Source: Pseudoluteimonas sp047602125 (GTDB lineage: Bacteria > Pseudomonadota > Gammaproteobacteria > Xanthomonadales > Xanthomonadaceae). From it: a stretch of DNA of 64,000 nt. The stretch lies in NCBI GenBank assembly GCA_047602125.1, contig JASGIB010000001.1, positions 1,798,001-1,862,000 on the forward strand, given 5' to 3'. This document shows positions 7,868-16,662 of this stretch, in pieces. A program made the translations under genes and the position numbers. Positions within the stretch are counted from its first letter, which is position 1, and the number at the start of each line of letters is the position of its first letter. The notes below the pieces were generated by a model that had not been told where the DNA came from, did not search any database, and saw only the letters and a list, made by a program, of their open reading frames with translations.

Positions 7868-9154
7868 TCATTCTCCAGAGATGCGGACTTTCTGCGAATC
7901 GCCGAACGCGTCGGCGCCCGAAACCACGATGCGGTCGCCTTCCTTCGCGCCGCCGAGGATCTCCACGGCATCGAGGCTGCTCACGCCGGTGCGGATGGAG
8001 CGCTTGACCGCGCTGCTGCCGTCCATGACATAGGCGCTGTTGCCGCCGCCCTGTTCCAGGAACGGGCCGCGCTCGACCTGCAGCACGTTCTTGCGGGTGT
8101 CGAGCAGGATGCGCACGGACAGGCGCTGGTTCTGGCGCAGGCTCGGCGGCTGCTGCGCCTTGAAGCGCAGGCGCGCGGCGACTTCGCCGTTCACCACTTC
8201 CGGCGACACCGCCGACACCTTCGCGTCGAGCGTGCCGGTGGAACCGGTGACCTGCGCCGGCATGCCGATGGCGAGGTCGCGGGCGAAGCTTTCCGGCACC
8301 TTGATCTCGACTTCGAACACCGACAGGTCGACCACGCTCAGCACCGGCGCGTTGGCCGCGACGTTCTGCCGTTGCGCGATCAGCACCTGCCCCACCTGCC
8401 CGTCGAAGGGCGCGCGCAGGGTGAGCGCGTCGACCTGGCGCTGCAGTTCGGCGACGACCGCGCGCTGGCGGTCGGCGAGCAGCTTCTTGTTGCGCAGGTC
8501 CAGCCCGGCGCCTTCGCCGAGCAGGCTGGAATCGGTGCGCGCGCTGGCGAGGCCGAGGTCGGCCTTCTTCAACGCGTCCTGCGCGCGCGCCACGTCGATC
8601 TGCGCGACCGCGCCGCCTTCGTAAGCGCGCTGGTTGCGTTCCAGGTCGCGTTCGGCGGCGATGCGGTCGATCTGCGCCTGGTTGAAGGCCTTGCGCGCGT
8701 TCGAACGGGTAATCTGCGCATCGAGCGCGGCGCGGCTGGCCTCGGCCTCGAGGCCGGCGAGCGTGGCCTGCTCCTGCGCGAGCTGGCTGCGCAGTTCCGG
8801 GCTGTCGATCTCGGCCAGCGCCTGGTCCTTCTTCACCGCGTCGCCCGCGACCACGTCCAGGGTCACGGTGCCGCCGGCGATGGCGTACAGGGTCGGGCTG
8901 TTGGCGGCGATGACGCGGCCGTCGGCGGAGATGTCGCGGACCAGGTCGCCGCGGGTCACGGTGGCGATGCGCACGCGCGAGGCATCGAACGAGCGCGAGC
9001 CGCCGGCCCAGCCCGAGACCAGCCACGCACCGACCGCGACCAGCGCGATCGCGCCCGCGGCGGCCAGCAGCACGCGGCTGCGCCTGGCCGAAGCCAAGGC
9101 GGCCGGGGCGGTCTGCACGGGTCGGTCCTGGGCGGAGGTGTCGCGGATGCTCAT
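7868..9154 (-). CDS. Efflux periplasmic adaptor (HlyD/MacA-type membrane fusion protein)
   Basis: 428 aa. A single N-terminal anchor helix (residues about 28-50) is followed by a biotinyl-lipoyl half, a long alpha-helical hairpin (about 110-230), the second lipoyl half (LRAPFDGQVGQVLIAQRQNV), and beta-barrel and membrane-proximal domains. It bridges the permease pair to an outer-membrane channel, which is not encoded here. It is the first gene of the operon. Its start is 34 bp from a sigma54-type promoter. Confidence 0.9.
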   Translation of the reverse strand: MSIRDTSAQDRPVQTAPAALASARRSRVLLAAAGAIALVAVGAWLVSGWAGGSRSFDASRVRIATVTRGDLVRDISADGRVIAANSPTLYAIAGGTVTLDVVAGDAVKKDQALAEIDSPELRSQLAQEQATLAGLEAEASRAALDAQITRSNARKAFNQAQIDRIAAERDLERNQRAYEGGAVAQIDVARAQDALKKADLGLASARTDSSLLGEGAGLDLRNKKLLADRQRAVVAELQRQVDALTLRAPFDGQVGQVLIAQRQNVAANAPVLSVVDLSVFEVEIKVPESFARDLAIGMPAQVTGSTGTLDAKVSAVSPEVVNGEVAARLRFKAQQPPSLRQNQRLSVRILLDTRKNVLQVERGPFLEQGGGNSAYVMDGSSAVKRSIRTGVSSLDAVEILGGAKEGDRIVVSGADAFGDSQKVRISGE

Positions 9155-9187
9155 CGGGTTCGCTTGGTTTGGCGGCTACGTGTTCTC

Positions 9188-9207
9188 TATTGCAGGATGC
9201 GTGCCAA
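9188..9207 (-). promoter_or_regulatory. Sigma54 (-24/-12) promoter of the efflux operon
   Basis: On the (-) strand TTGGCACG-catc-CTGCAAT matches the RpoN consensus (TGGCACG-N4-TTGCW). The invariant GG and GC are exactly 10 nt apart. It lies 34-53 bp before the adaptor start. The operon itself encodes a sigma54 activator, so autoregulation is likely. Confidence 0.8.
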
Positions 9208-9242
9208 ACCCAAATGGTTGAATCGGAAGGAAAATTTTTTCA

Positions 9243-9283
9243 CGGACAAGTGTCCGGCCCGTGTCCGGGCGTCCGCGCGGACG
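9243..9283. promoter_or_regulatory. Palindromic upstream activator sites for the sigma54 regulator
   Basis: Two perfect dyads are present: CGGACA-AG-TGTCCG (9243-9256) and CGTCCG-CG-CGGACG (9270-9283). An additional TGTCCG half site lies at 9262-9267. They sit 36-95 bp upstream of the sigma54 promoter, where NtrC-family activators bind. Assignment to the operon's own regulator is inference. Confidence 0.6.
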
Positions 9284-9349
9284 GTGTCGGCGACCACATC
9301 GCGGGCGCTCGCTAAACTGCGTGTTCCTCCTCCGCGGATTCCCCCTTCC

Positions 9350-11183
9350 ATGTGCGGCATCGTCGGCGCGATCGCGGATCGCGATGTGGTTCCCCTGCTG
9401 ATCGACGGCCTCAAGCGCCTCGAATACCGCGGCTACGATTCGGCCGGCATCGCGGTGGTCGCGAGTGAGGCGGTGCGCCGCGTGCGCCGCACCGGCCGCG
9501 TCGCGGAAATGGAAAGCGCCGCGCTGGCCGAGGATTTGCACGCCACGCTCGGCATCGGCCACACCCGCTGGGCCACGCACGGCGGCGTGACCGAGGGCAA
9601 TGCGCACCCGCACATCAGCCACGGCGAACTCGCGCTGGTGCACAACGGCATCATCGAGAACCACGAGCAGCAGCGCGAACGCCTGCGCGCGCTCGGCTAC
9701 GAATTCACCTCGCAAACCGACACCGAAGTCGTCGCCCACCTCATCCACCACTACCGCGCCCAAGGCGAAAGCCTGCTCGGCGCACTGCAGAAGGCGGTGA
9801 AGGAACTCGACGGCGCCTACGCGCTCGCCGTCATCGACAAGCGCGATCCCTCGACCATGGTCGCCGCGCGCATGGGCTGCCCGCTGCTGGTCGGCCTGGG
9901 CGAGGGCGAGAACTTCATCGCCTCCGACGTCTCCGCGATCGTGTCCGCGACGCGCAAGGTGATCTTCCTCGAGGAAGGCGATACCGCCGAAGTCACCCGC
10001 GCCGGCGTGCGCGTGTTCGACGCGGACGATGTCGAAGTGCAACGCGAAGTCCATGTGTCCGACGTTCTCGCTGGCCTCGCTGGAACTGGGCCCGTACCGG
10101 CACTTCATGCAGAAGGAAATCCACGAGCAGCCGCGCGCCATCGGCGACACCATCGAGGGTATCGTCGATGCCGGCGGCTTCGACCCGGCGCTGTTCGGCG
10201 CGAACGCCGCCGAAGTGCTGGGCGGAGTGGAATCGGTGCAGATCCTCGCCTGCGGCACCAGCTACTACGCCGGCCTGGTCGCGCGTTACTGGATCGAAGC
10301 CATCGCCGGCATTCCCTGCGCGGTCGACATCGCCAGCGAATACCGCTACCGCAAGGTGGTGGCGAACCCGGGGCAACTCGTCGTCACCATTTCCCAGTCC
10401 GGCGAAACGCTGGACACGATGGAAGCGCTGAAATACGCCAAGTCGCTCGGACAGCAGAAGACGCTGTCGATCTGCAACGTGCCGGAAAGCGCGATCCCGC
10501 GCGCGAGCAAGCTGGTGTTCTACACCCGCGCCGGCGCCGAGATCGGCGTGGCGTCGACCAAGGCCTTCACCACCCAGCTGGTCGCGTTGTTCGCGCTGAC
10601 CGGCGTGCTGGCGAAGCTGCGCGGTCGCATCGATGCGGAACGCGAGGCCGCCTACCTCGAGGAACTGCGGCATTTGCCCGGCAGCGTGCAGCATGCATTG
10701 AACCTGGAGCCGCAGGTCGCCGTCTGGGCGGAGAAGTTCGCGCCGAAGCAGCACGCGCTGTTCCTCGGCCGCGGCATGCATTACCCGATCGCGCTGGAAG
10801 GCGCGTTGAAGCTCAAGGAAATCTCCTACATCCACGCCGAGGCGTATCCGGCCGGCGAACTCAAGCACGGGCCATTGGCGCTGGTCGACGCGGAGATGCC
10901 GGTGGTGGTGATCGCGCCCAACGATTCGCTGCTGGAGAAGGTGAAGTCCAACATCCAGGAAGTGCGCGCACGCGGCGGCGAGATGTTCGTCTTCGCCGAC
11001 GCCGACAGCCACTTCGGCGAATCCGAGGGCGTGCACGTGATCCGCACCCCGCGCCACGTCGGCACGCTGTCGCCGGTGGTGCACGCGATCCCGGTGCAAC
11101 TGCTCGCCTACCACGCGGCGCTGGCGCGCGGCACCGACGTGGACAAGCCGCGCAACCTGGCCAAGAGCGTGACGGTGGAGTAA
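9350..11183 (+). CDS. glmS: Glutamine-fructose-6-phosphate aminotransferase, with a +1 frameshift
   Basis: First enzyme of UDP-GlcNAc synthesis. The N-terminal glutaminase domain begins MCGIVGAIADRDVV with nucleophile Cys after Met1. The C-terminal part has two SIS sugar-isomerase domains (ILACGTSYYAGL, ISQSGETLDT, LGRGMHYPIALEGALKLKE) and ends LAKSVTVE. The frame changes between about 10064 and 10067. The first half reads through DVEVQREVHVSDV, and the rest resumes as SLASLELGPYRHFMQKEI one base later. Dropping one base gives exactly 610 aa, the usual length. The gene is essential in most bacteria without external amino sugars, so a sequencing error is more likely than a pseudogene. Confidence 0.93.
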
Positions 11184-11186
11184 GCC

Positions 11187-11209
11187 GGTTCTCTCTGCGG
11201 AGAACCTTT
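11187..11209 (+). terminator. Probable terminator after glmS
   Basis: GGTTCTC-tctgcg-GAGAACC followed by TTTG, 4 bp after the glmS stop. The T-run is short, so some readthrough into the following cassette is possible. Confidence 0.5.
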
Positions 11210-11349
11210 GATGCGGACAATTTGGCTTTACAGGTAGAACTTCACGTTGGTGTTAGCACATTTGTTTGCGTGAGGTCGCAATCTGTGCGACAAGTGCAAG
11301 AAATCCTGTCGCGGGAAAGCGCCACAAGCGTTCAAAGGGGAGAGGGTTA

Positions 11350-11793
11350 ATGGCTGACGGGAGCCTGCCGCAATCGGACGCTGATGCCCTGTTTCGCATG
11401 GAGAAAATTCGTGCGAACAACGATGCCTTTACGTTTCCAGATCTTGGTGGCCGAATCGAAGTACCTCTGGTCTCGCAAGACCATCGAGAGTTGTTCTCCT
11501 TAGATATCAACCGCAAGCGTATTGCTCTAACGACGGGTTATCAGACACGCGGACGTCAATCGATCGTGCTGGTACGGCTCGACTTCGCAGCCCCGCATCG
11601 GAATCCTGATGGTGCAGAAGTTGGCGTGCCACATCTCCATCTTTACCGTGAAGGCTATGGTGATCGCTGGGCTATTTCATTGCCGGAAGGCATGCTGAGA
11701 GACCCCAATAATGTAAGTATGGTTTTGGCAGATTTCATGACTTATTGCCATATTGTAGAAGCGCCGGACATCCGTTTTGGACTGTTCTCATGA
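11350..11793 (+). CDS. DUF6978-like protein, first gene of a low-GC cassette
   Basis: 147-aa soluble protein (MADGSLPQSDADALFRMEK...). ATG 11350 follows a GAGAGGG site; the frame is open further upstream but without a good start. I recognise it as the small partner usually found beside DUF1828/DUF1829 proteins; this is from memory of the family. It contains a beta-rich middle (RIEVPLVSQDHRELFSLDI) and an HLHLYREG segment. Its stop overlaps the start of the next gene (ATGA). Base composition is visibly lower in GC than glmS and btuB on either side, which suggests horizontal acquisition. The function is unknown. Confidence 0.6.
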   Translation: MADGSLPQSDADALFRMEKIRANNDAFTFPDLGGRIEVPLVSQDHRELFSLDINRKRIALTTGYQTRGRQSIVLVRLDFAAPHRNPDGAEVGVPHLHLYREGYGDRWAISLPEGMLRDPNNVSMVLADFMTYCHIVEAPDIRFGLFS

Positions 11794-12554
11794 GCGAGAC
11801 ACGTGATCTTGTCGCGCGCTATTACGATTGGCTCAAAGCCAAAACGGTTTGGCGTGATATCAATGGTTGGGCAGAAATCACAACACCCTATTTAGACCGC
11901 CATAACGATTACATCCAGATATATCTACGGCAGATCAACGACGAATATGTTCTGACGGATGATGGATATACCATCGACGATCTTGTGCAATCCGGATGCG
12001 CCCTTGATACCCCGCGCCGCAAGGCATTATTGCAATCCACATTGAATGGATTCGGAGTGCAACTCGGCGACAACTCGGCGTTGGAGGTCAAGGCAACGCA
12101 GGAGACTTTCGCTTTGCGAAAACATTCGTTACTGCAAGCAATCTTGGCTGTAAATGACCTGTTCTATGTGGCTCGATCAAACGTCGAGAGCTTCTTCTTC
12201 GAAGATGTCGCTCTGTGGCTGGATAATTCGGATATCCGATATACGCCTAGGGTCAGTTTTGTCGGCCACAGCCGTTACACGCATCAGTTTGATTTTGCTA
12301 TTCCGAAGTCGAGGAATTATCCAGAGCGGATCCTTCGAGTAATCAACAATCCCAATAAAGATAATGCGCAAAATACGGCTTTTGCATGGGTTGATACCAA
12401 GGAAGCACGCCCAGCCGGATCAGTGGCCTACGCTGTGCTGAATGATCGCGATCATGTTATTGGTGACGCTGTAACAGAAGCACTTACAAGCTACGAAATC
12501 AATCCTTTGCCTTGGTCAAAGCGAGAAGAATTCCGTCAGAGATTGGCGGCATAG
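11790..12554 (+). CDS. DUF1828/DUF1829 domain protein, second gene of the cassette
   Basis: 254 aa. The N-terminal DUF1828 region (about residues 1-110) has the typical string EITTPYLDRHNDYIQIY and LTDDGYTIDDL. The C-terminal DUF1829 region (about 120-250) is mixed alpha/beta (VSFVGHSRYTHQFDFAIPKS). No membrane segment or signal peptide is visible. It is translationally coupled to the preceding gene. DUF1828/1829 proteins are scattered in accessory DNA, often in defence-rich or mobile regions. A toxin or antiphage role is plausible but unproven. Confidence 0.75.
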   Translation: MSETRDLVARYYDWLKAKTVWRDINGWAEITTPYLDRHNDYIQIYLRQINDEYVLTDDGYTIDDLVQSGCALDTPRRKALLQSTLNGFGVQLGDNSALEVKATQETFALRKHSLLQAILAVNDLFYVARSNVESFFFEDVALWLDNSDIRYTPRVSFVGHSRYTHQFDFAIPKSRNYPERILRVINNPNKDNAQNTAFAWVDTKEARPAGSVAYAVLNDRDHVIGDAVTEALTSYEINPLPWSKREEFRQRLAA

Positions 12555-12621
12555 CGCACATAAGTTTTGAATTACCTTATTTGCTGTGCTCGCTCAGTAC
12601 CGGCGGACTAAATTTGCAACG

Positions 12622-12647
12622 AAAAAGCCCGGCATCGCCGGGCTTTT
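12622..12647. terminator. Bidirectional terminator between the DUF1828 gene and btuB
   Basis: AAAAGCCCGGC-atc-GCCGGGCTTTT lies between convergent genes, with A- and T-runs on both sides, so it can stop transcription from either direction. Confidence 0.85.
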
Positions 12648-12671
12648 CGCATCGTCACTCCATCGATTCGA

Positions 12672-14561
12672 TCACTTCGGCGCGTAGCGCAGGCTCAGCC
12701 CGTACTCGCGGCCGGGCTGGTTGTACCAGGCCACGGTTTCGTAGTCGCGGTCGAAGATGTTGCTCGCGCGCGCCTGCAACGTCCATGCGGCGTCGATCGC
12801 GTATTCGAAGCGCAGGTCGGTGGTGGCGTAGCCGCCGAGCCGCACCGTGTTCGCCGCGTCGTCGTAGCGCGGTCCGGCGCCGTTGAGCGTGGCGCCGAAA
12901 CGGAACGCGCCGAACGCACGATCCACGTCGATGCGGCCGGTGTCCTGCGCGCGGCGTGCGAGGCGGTTGCCGTGGTTGCACAGGCCGAAGGCGATCTCGT
13001 CGGGCGTGCAATCGCTGCGGTTGCGCGGATCGGTGTGGCTCAGTTGCGCGCCCAGTTCCCAGCCACCGAACGTGGCGTCGACGGTGAATTCGACGCCGCG
13101 GATGCGCGCCTTGTCGATGTTGTTCGGCGCAAACAGCATGCCGTCGTAGGAAATCAGGTCGTCGACGCGGGTTTCGTAGGCGTCGAGCGTCCAGCCCCAG
13201 TGTTCGCTCCGCTGCGCGATGCCGACGTTGGCGCTGCGCGAGGTTTCCGGCTGGAGGGTCGGGTTGTTGTAGCCCGGGTAGTACAGGTCGTTGAAGGTCG
13301 GCGCCTTGAACGCGGTGCCGTAGCTCGCGGTCAATTTGAAGCCGTTTCCGAACTCCATGCCCCAGCCGAGGCTGCCGGTGGCGTGGCTGCCGAACTGCTC
13401 GTTGTCGTCGTTGCGGACGCTGGCCTGCAATTGCTGCGCGCCGAACTTGCCGAGGTATTCGAGGTACACGCCGGTGTTGTCGCGGCCGGTGACGTCGAAA
13501 GGCGTGTTGCTGTCGATGCGGTCGCGCTGCCAGTCCGCGCCGGCGCTCAGGGTTTGCCCGTCGGCGACGGCGAAATCGCCCTGCAGCGAGGCGGTGGCGC
13601 GGTGCGTGTCGAAGTTGCCGACATGGGTCTTGTTGCCGGCGTGGTCGTTGAAGGTGTTGTCGGAATCGTCGTCGCTGCGGCCGATCTGCAGGCTGACCGC
13701 CGCGCTTCGCGACGGCGTCCATGCGAGCTTCGCCGACAGCGCCTGCTGCACGTTGTCGGCTTCGTTGCCGCCGTAGATGCTGCCGTCGTATTCGTTGAAG
13801 GCCTCTGCGCGCAGTGCATGCGCTTCCAGCTTCACGGTTTCGCCGAGGTCGACGCCGCCGCGCACGTTCAGCGACGTGTTGCGGTAGCCGTCGCGGTCGG
13901 GTTCGTCGACGTAGCAGCCGGCGCCGAACGGATTGTCCGCATCGCCCGCGGTACCGCGGCAGGCATTGATGCCGTCGGTCTTCTGCCAGGCGAGGTCCGC
14001 CCCGAACCAGCCGCGTTCGCCGCTGCCGCCGATGCCGGCGCTGGCTTCGAGAAGGTTGTGGCTGCCGATGCCGACGCGGAAACGCGGCGCGAACGTGCCT
14101 TCGTCGCGGCGGGTGAAGATCTGGATCACGCCGCCGACCGCTTCCGAACCGTACAGGCTCGAGCGCGGGCCGCGCACGATTTCGATGCGGTCGATCTGTT
14201 CGACCGGGATGTCCTGGAACGACACCAGTCCCGCGGTCACGGAACCGACGCGCACGCCGTCGACCAGCACCAGCACCTGGTCGGATTCGGTGCCGCGCAT
14301 GAACACGGTGCTGAGCTTGCCCGGGCCGCCCTGGTTGCCGACGTCGATGCCGGCGCGGCCGCGCAGCAGGTCGGGCAGCGAACGCGCCTGGCTGCGTTCG
14401 ATTTCATCGTGGTCGATCACCTGCACCGGGAACAGGCTGTCGGCGACCGGCGTCGCGGTGCGGGTGGCGGTGACCACGACCTGGTCGAGGTCGGTTGCGG
14501 TCTGTGCGGATGCGATGGCCGGCAACGCCAGCGCGATGGCGAACGAAAGGGAACGCAACAT
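12672..14561 (-). CDS. btuB: TonB-dependent vitamin B12 receptor
   Basis: 629-aa outer-membrane receptor for cobalamin. A signal peptide (residues 1-19, cut after IASA) is followed by a TonB box (LDQVVVTATRT) and plug domain (VFMRGTESDQVLVLVDGVRVG; RIEIVRGPRSSLYGSEAVGG). A 22-strand barrel ends with an aromatic-rich C-terminal strand, REYGLSLRYAPK. The cobalamin riboswitch just upstream fixes the substrate assignment. It is transcribed convergently to the preceding cassette. Confidence 0.92.
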   Translation of the reverse strand: MLRSLSFAIALALPAIASAQTATDLDQVVVTATRTATPVADSLFPVQVIDHDEIERSQARSLPDLLRGRAGIDVGNQGGPGKLSTVFMRGTESDQVLVLVDGVRVGSVTAGLVSFQDIPVEQIDRIEIVRGPRSSLYGSEAVGGVIQIFTRRDEGTFAPRFRVGIGSHNLLEASAGIGGSGERGWFGADLAWQKTDGINACRGTAGDADNPFGAGCYVDEPDRDGYRNTSLNVRGGVDLGETVKLEAHALRAEAFNEYDGSIYGGNEADNVQQALSAKLAWTPSRSAAVSLQIGRSDDDSDNTFNDHAGNKTHVGNFDTHRATASLQGDFAVADGQTLSAGADWQRDRIDSNTPFDVTGRDNTGVYLEYLGKFGAQQLQASVRNDDNEQFGSHATGSLGWGMEFGNGFKLTASYGTAFKAPTFNDLYYPGYNNPTLQPETSRSANVGIAQRSEHWGWTLDAYETRVDDLISYDGMLFAPNNIDKARIRGVEFTVDATFGGWELGAQLSHTDPRNRSDCTPDEIAFGLCNHGNRLARRAQDTGRIDVDRAFGAFRFGATLNGAGPRYDDAANTVRLGGYATTDLRFEYAIDAAWTLQARASNIFDRDYETVAWYNQPGREYGLSLRYAPK

Positions 14562-14689
14562 GGGAACGGACTCCGGCGCGCACGCCCGCGCGCATGGGCT
14601 TTTCGGGAGTCGCGTGCGGAAGGCAGCTGCAGGCCGTGGGAAACGGACGCCGCCGCGATGCCCGCCGCATCGCAACCAGTTCGCTCCGT

Positions 14690-14860
14690 GGCCGGTCTCC
14701 GGACTCGCGAGCGAACCGCGCCTGGCGTGGTTCCGGTCGTGGCGCCTTCCCGTGCATTGCACAGTGGCGGTTGCCGCGGCCTCGTTCTCGCTTACCGTTG
14801 CGGGGGCAGTGCCGGAATGGCCGCATCGCGGCGTCACCGGCTTCCCGTTTCAACCCGTCG
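14690..14860 (-). ncRNA. Cobalamin riboswitch controlling btuB
   Basis: On the (-) strand the order is GGGAAGCCGGTG, then CCGGCACTGCCCCCGCAACGG with GTAAGC, the B12 box (GCCACTGTGCAATGC followed by GGGAAGGC; 14743-14768), and the closing GAGTCCGGAGACCGGCC. These are the conserved blocks of the cobalamin aptamer. The 129 nt to the btuB start form the expression platform. High cobalamin should lower btuB expression. Confidence 0.95.
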
Positions 14861-14917
14861 GCGGAATGCCTTGGGGTCACCGCGAAGCGCGTGGATTGTA
14901 GCTGATGTGGGAACGAC

Positions 14918-14993
14918 CGTAGGAGCGCTCTTGAGCGCGACCGGCACGCGCCTTGCAGAAATAGTCGCGCTCGAGCGCGCTCCTACAGCCGCA
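14918..14993. repeat. Dispersed inverted repeat, 'gtaggagcg' type
   Basis: GTAGGAGCGCTCTTGAGCGC and, 20-30 bp on, its near-complement ending GCGCTCCTAC. This palindromic intergenic unit is typical of Xanthomonadaceae genomes. It lies between the riboswitch leader and the end of the TfoX-C gene. It fills most of what remains of the 434-bp gap before btuB. Confidence 0.7.
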
Positions 14994-14996
14994 TGT

Positions 14997-15365
14997 TCAG
15001 GAATCGCGCTCGGGTTCGTCGTCGACGCCGTCGAGCGCGAGTTCCTCGTGCATGTGCACGGTCGTGGTCACCGGCGCGGCGGCCGGCTTGTATCGCGGCG
15101 GCGGCAATAGCGCGATCGCCGCTTCGGCTTCCTGGGCGAGTTGTTGCCGGCGCGGTTCGGGGACTTCCTGCCAGTGGCAATCGCACAACGCGCCTTCCAG
15201 CGCGTAGAGCAGGTTCATGGTCGGCTTGAAGCCGGCGCGGCGCACGCGCATGAACGCGCCGACCGCGCCCACCTCGGCGATGTCCGCTTCGGTGCGCAGG
15301 CCGACCTGGCGCAGCCAGGCCGCGGACTTGGGGCCGATGTTGCGTAGCTTGGGTGCAGCCGGCAT
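14997..15365 (-). CDS. TfoX C-terminal-domain protein
   Basis: 122 aa. Residues about 1-80 match the TfoX_C helix-hairpin-helix-like domain (LRNIGPKSAAWLRQVGLRTEADI). TfoX/Sxy proteins promote competence-gene expression in other gammaproteobacteria, but the N-terminal TfoX domain is absent here. The role is uncertain; it may bind DNA or a protein partner. It lies 16 bp downstream of the methionine sulfoxide reductase gene on the same strand. Confidence 0.75.
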   Translation of the reverse strand: MPAAPKLRNIGPKSAAWLRQVGLRTEADIAEVGAVGAFMRVRRAGFKPTMNLLYALEGALCDCHWQEVPEPRRQQLAQEAEAAIALLPPPRYKPAAAPVTTTVHMHEELALDGVDDEPERDS

Positions 15366-15381
15366 CGCGTCCCCGCGGATT

Positions 15382-15870
15382 TCAGGCCGATGCCTGTATG
15401 AACGCATTCGCGATGGCTTCGAGGCCAGCCTGGTCGTCGGCGTCGAAGCGCGCGCGCCGGGGGCTGTCGAGGTCGAACACCCCGAGCAGCGTGCCGTCGG
15501 CGGCCACCAGCGGCACCACCAGCTCGGAATTGCTGGCCGAATCGCAGGCGATGTGCCCCGGGAAGGCGTGTACGTCCTCGATCCGCTGGGTTTGCCGGGT
15601 ACGCGCCGCCGCGCCGCAGACGCCCTTGTCGAGCGGGATGCGGACGCAGGCCGGCAAGCCCTGGAACGGCCCCACCACGAGTTCATTGCCGTCGAAGAAA
15701 TAGAAGCCGACCCAGTTGAGGCCCGGCAACGCGTGGTAGACCAGCGCGGACAGGTTGGCGGCGTTGGCGATGCGATCGCGTTCGCCGTGCAGCAATGCGC
15801 GCGCCTGCTCCAGCAGTTGCGCGTATTGCTCCGGCTTGCTGCCGGTCAGTTCGATGGCGGAAAAACTCAT
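15382..15870 (-). CDS. msrC: Free methionine-(R)-sulfoxide reductase (GAF domain)
   Basis: 162-aa single GAF-domain enzyme that reduces free methionine-R-sulfoxide using thioredoxin. All three redox cysteines of the family are present in context: PACVRIP (Cys75), DKGVCG (Cys85) and GHIACD (Cys109), with the following SNSELVVPL ligand-site segment. Length matches the family. It is divergent from bioD with a 34-bp gap, so the two promoters must overlap. Confidence 0.92.
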   Translation of the reverse strand: MSFSAIELTGSKPEQYAQLLEQARALLHGERDRIANAANLSALVYHALPGLNWVGFYFFDGNELVVGPFQGLPACVRIPLDKGVCGAAARTRQTQRIEDVHAFPGHIACDSASNSELVVPLVAADGTLLGVFDLDSPRRARFDADDQAGLEAIANAFIQASA

Positions 15871-15904
15871 GCGCGCAGTGTACGCGGCTTGCTACAGTCC
15901 GCGC

Positions 15905-16573
15905 ATGCGGGGTTTCTACGTCACCGGCACCGACACCGGCATCGGCAAGACGCGTTCGAGCGCGGCATTGCTGCATGCGCTGCGCGCGCGCGGCCTGCGC
16001 GCGGTCGGGATGAAACCGGTGGCCAGCGGCTGCGAACGCATCGATGGCGAATGGAAGAACGCCGATGCGCTGGAACTGATCGAAGCCAGCGCCCCGCGCC
16101 CCGCGTACGCGGATTGCAATCCGTTCGCGCTGGAACACCCGCTGGCGCCGGAACTCGCCGCGCGCGATGCGAATGTCGAAATCGCATTGCCGCCGTTGCT
16201 CGCCGCGCACGCGCGGCTCGCCGCTTCCGCCGACGCCGTCGTGGTCGAAGGCGTCGGTGGCTGGGCCGCGCCGCTGTCGTCGTCGCTGATGCAGGTGGAC
16301 CTGGTGCGTGCGCTCGATGTGCCGGTGGTGCTGGTGGTCGGCTTGCGCCTGGGCTGCCTCAACCATGCGCTGTTGAGTGCACGCGCGATCGCCGCGGACG
16401 GTTGCCGCCTCGCCGGCTGGATCGCGAACCGGATCGATCCGGCGATGGAGCGCATCGACGACAATATCGCCATGCTTCGCGAACGCCTGCCGGCGCCGTG
16501 CTGGGGCGAATTGCCGCATGCCCCCGAGGCCGCCGCCGCCGCGATATCGCGTTCGATCCGGATCCCGGTCTGA
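15905..16573 (+). CDS. bioD: Dethiobiotin synthetase
   Basis: 222-aa ATP-dependent carboxylase of biotin synthesis that closes the ureido ring of dethiobiotin. P-loop GTDTGIGKT (8-16), KPVASGC for substrate binding, and VVEGVGGWAAPL are conserved. The other bio genes are not adjacent in this window. ATG 15905 is chosen because upstream in-frame extensions overlap the divergent msrC. Confidence 0.92.
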   Translation: MRGFYVTGTDTGIGKTRSSAALLHALRARGLRAVGMKPVASGCERIDGEWKNADALELIEASAPRPAYADCNPFALEHPLAPELAARDANVEIALPPLLAAHARLAASADAVVVEGVGGWAAPLSSSLMQVDLVRALDVPVVLVVGLRLGCLNHALLSARAIAADGCRLAGWIANRIDPAMERIDDNIAMLRERLPAPCWGELPHAPEAAAAAISRSIRIPV

Positions 16574-16662
16574 GTCACCACTTCCGGCATGGGTGCCGGC
16601 GGCCGATATCGCTATACTCACCGGTACAGGAATCCTGTCCTCCCTTCCCCCAGAGGCCGCAG

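Noticed and set aside
6866..9349. A long (+) frame preceding glmS and joined to it
   Set aside because: It overlaps the ABC ATPase and adaptor genes on the other strand. The GlmS N-terminus MCGIVG at 9350 fixes the real start, because the enzyme needs Cys at position 2.
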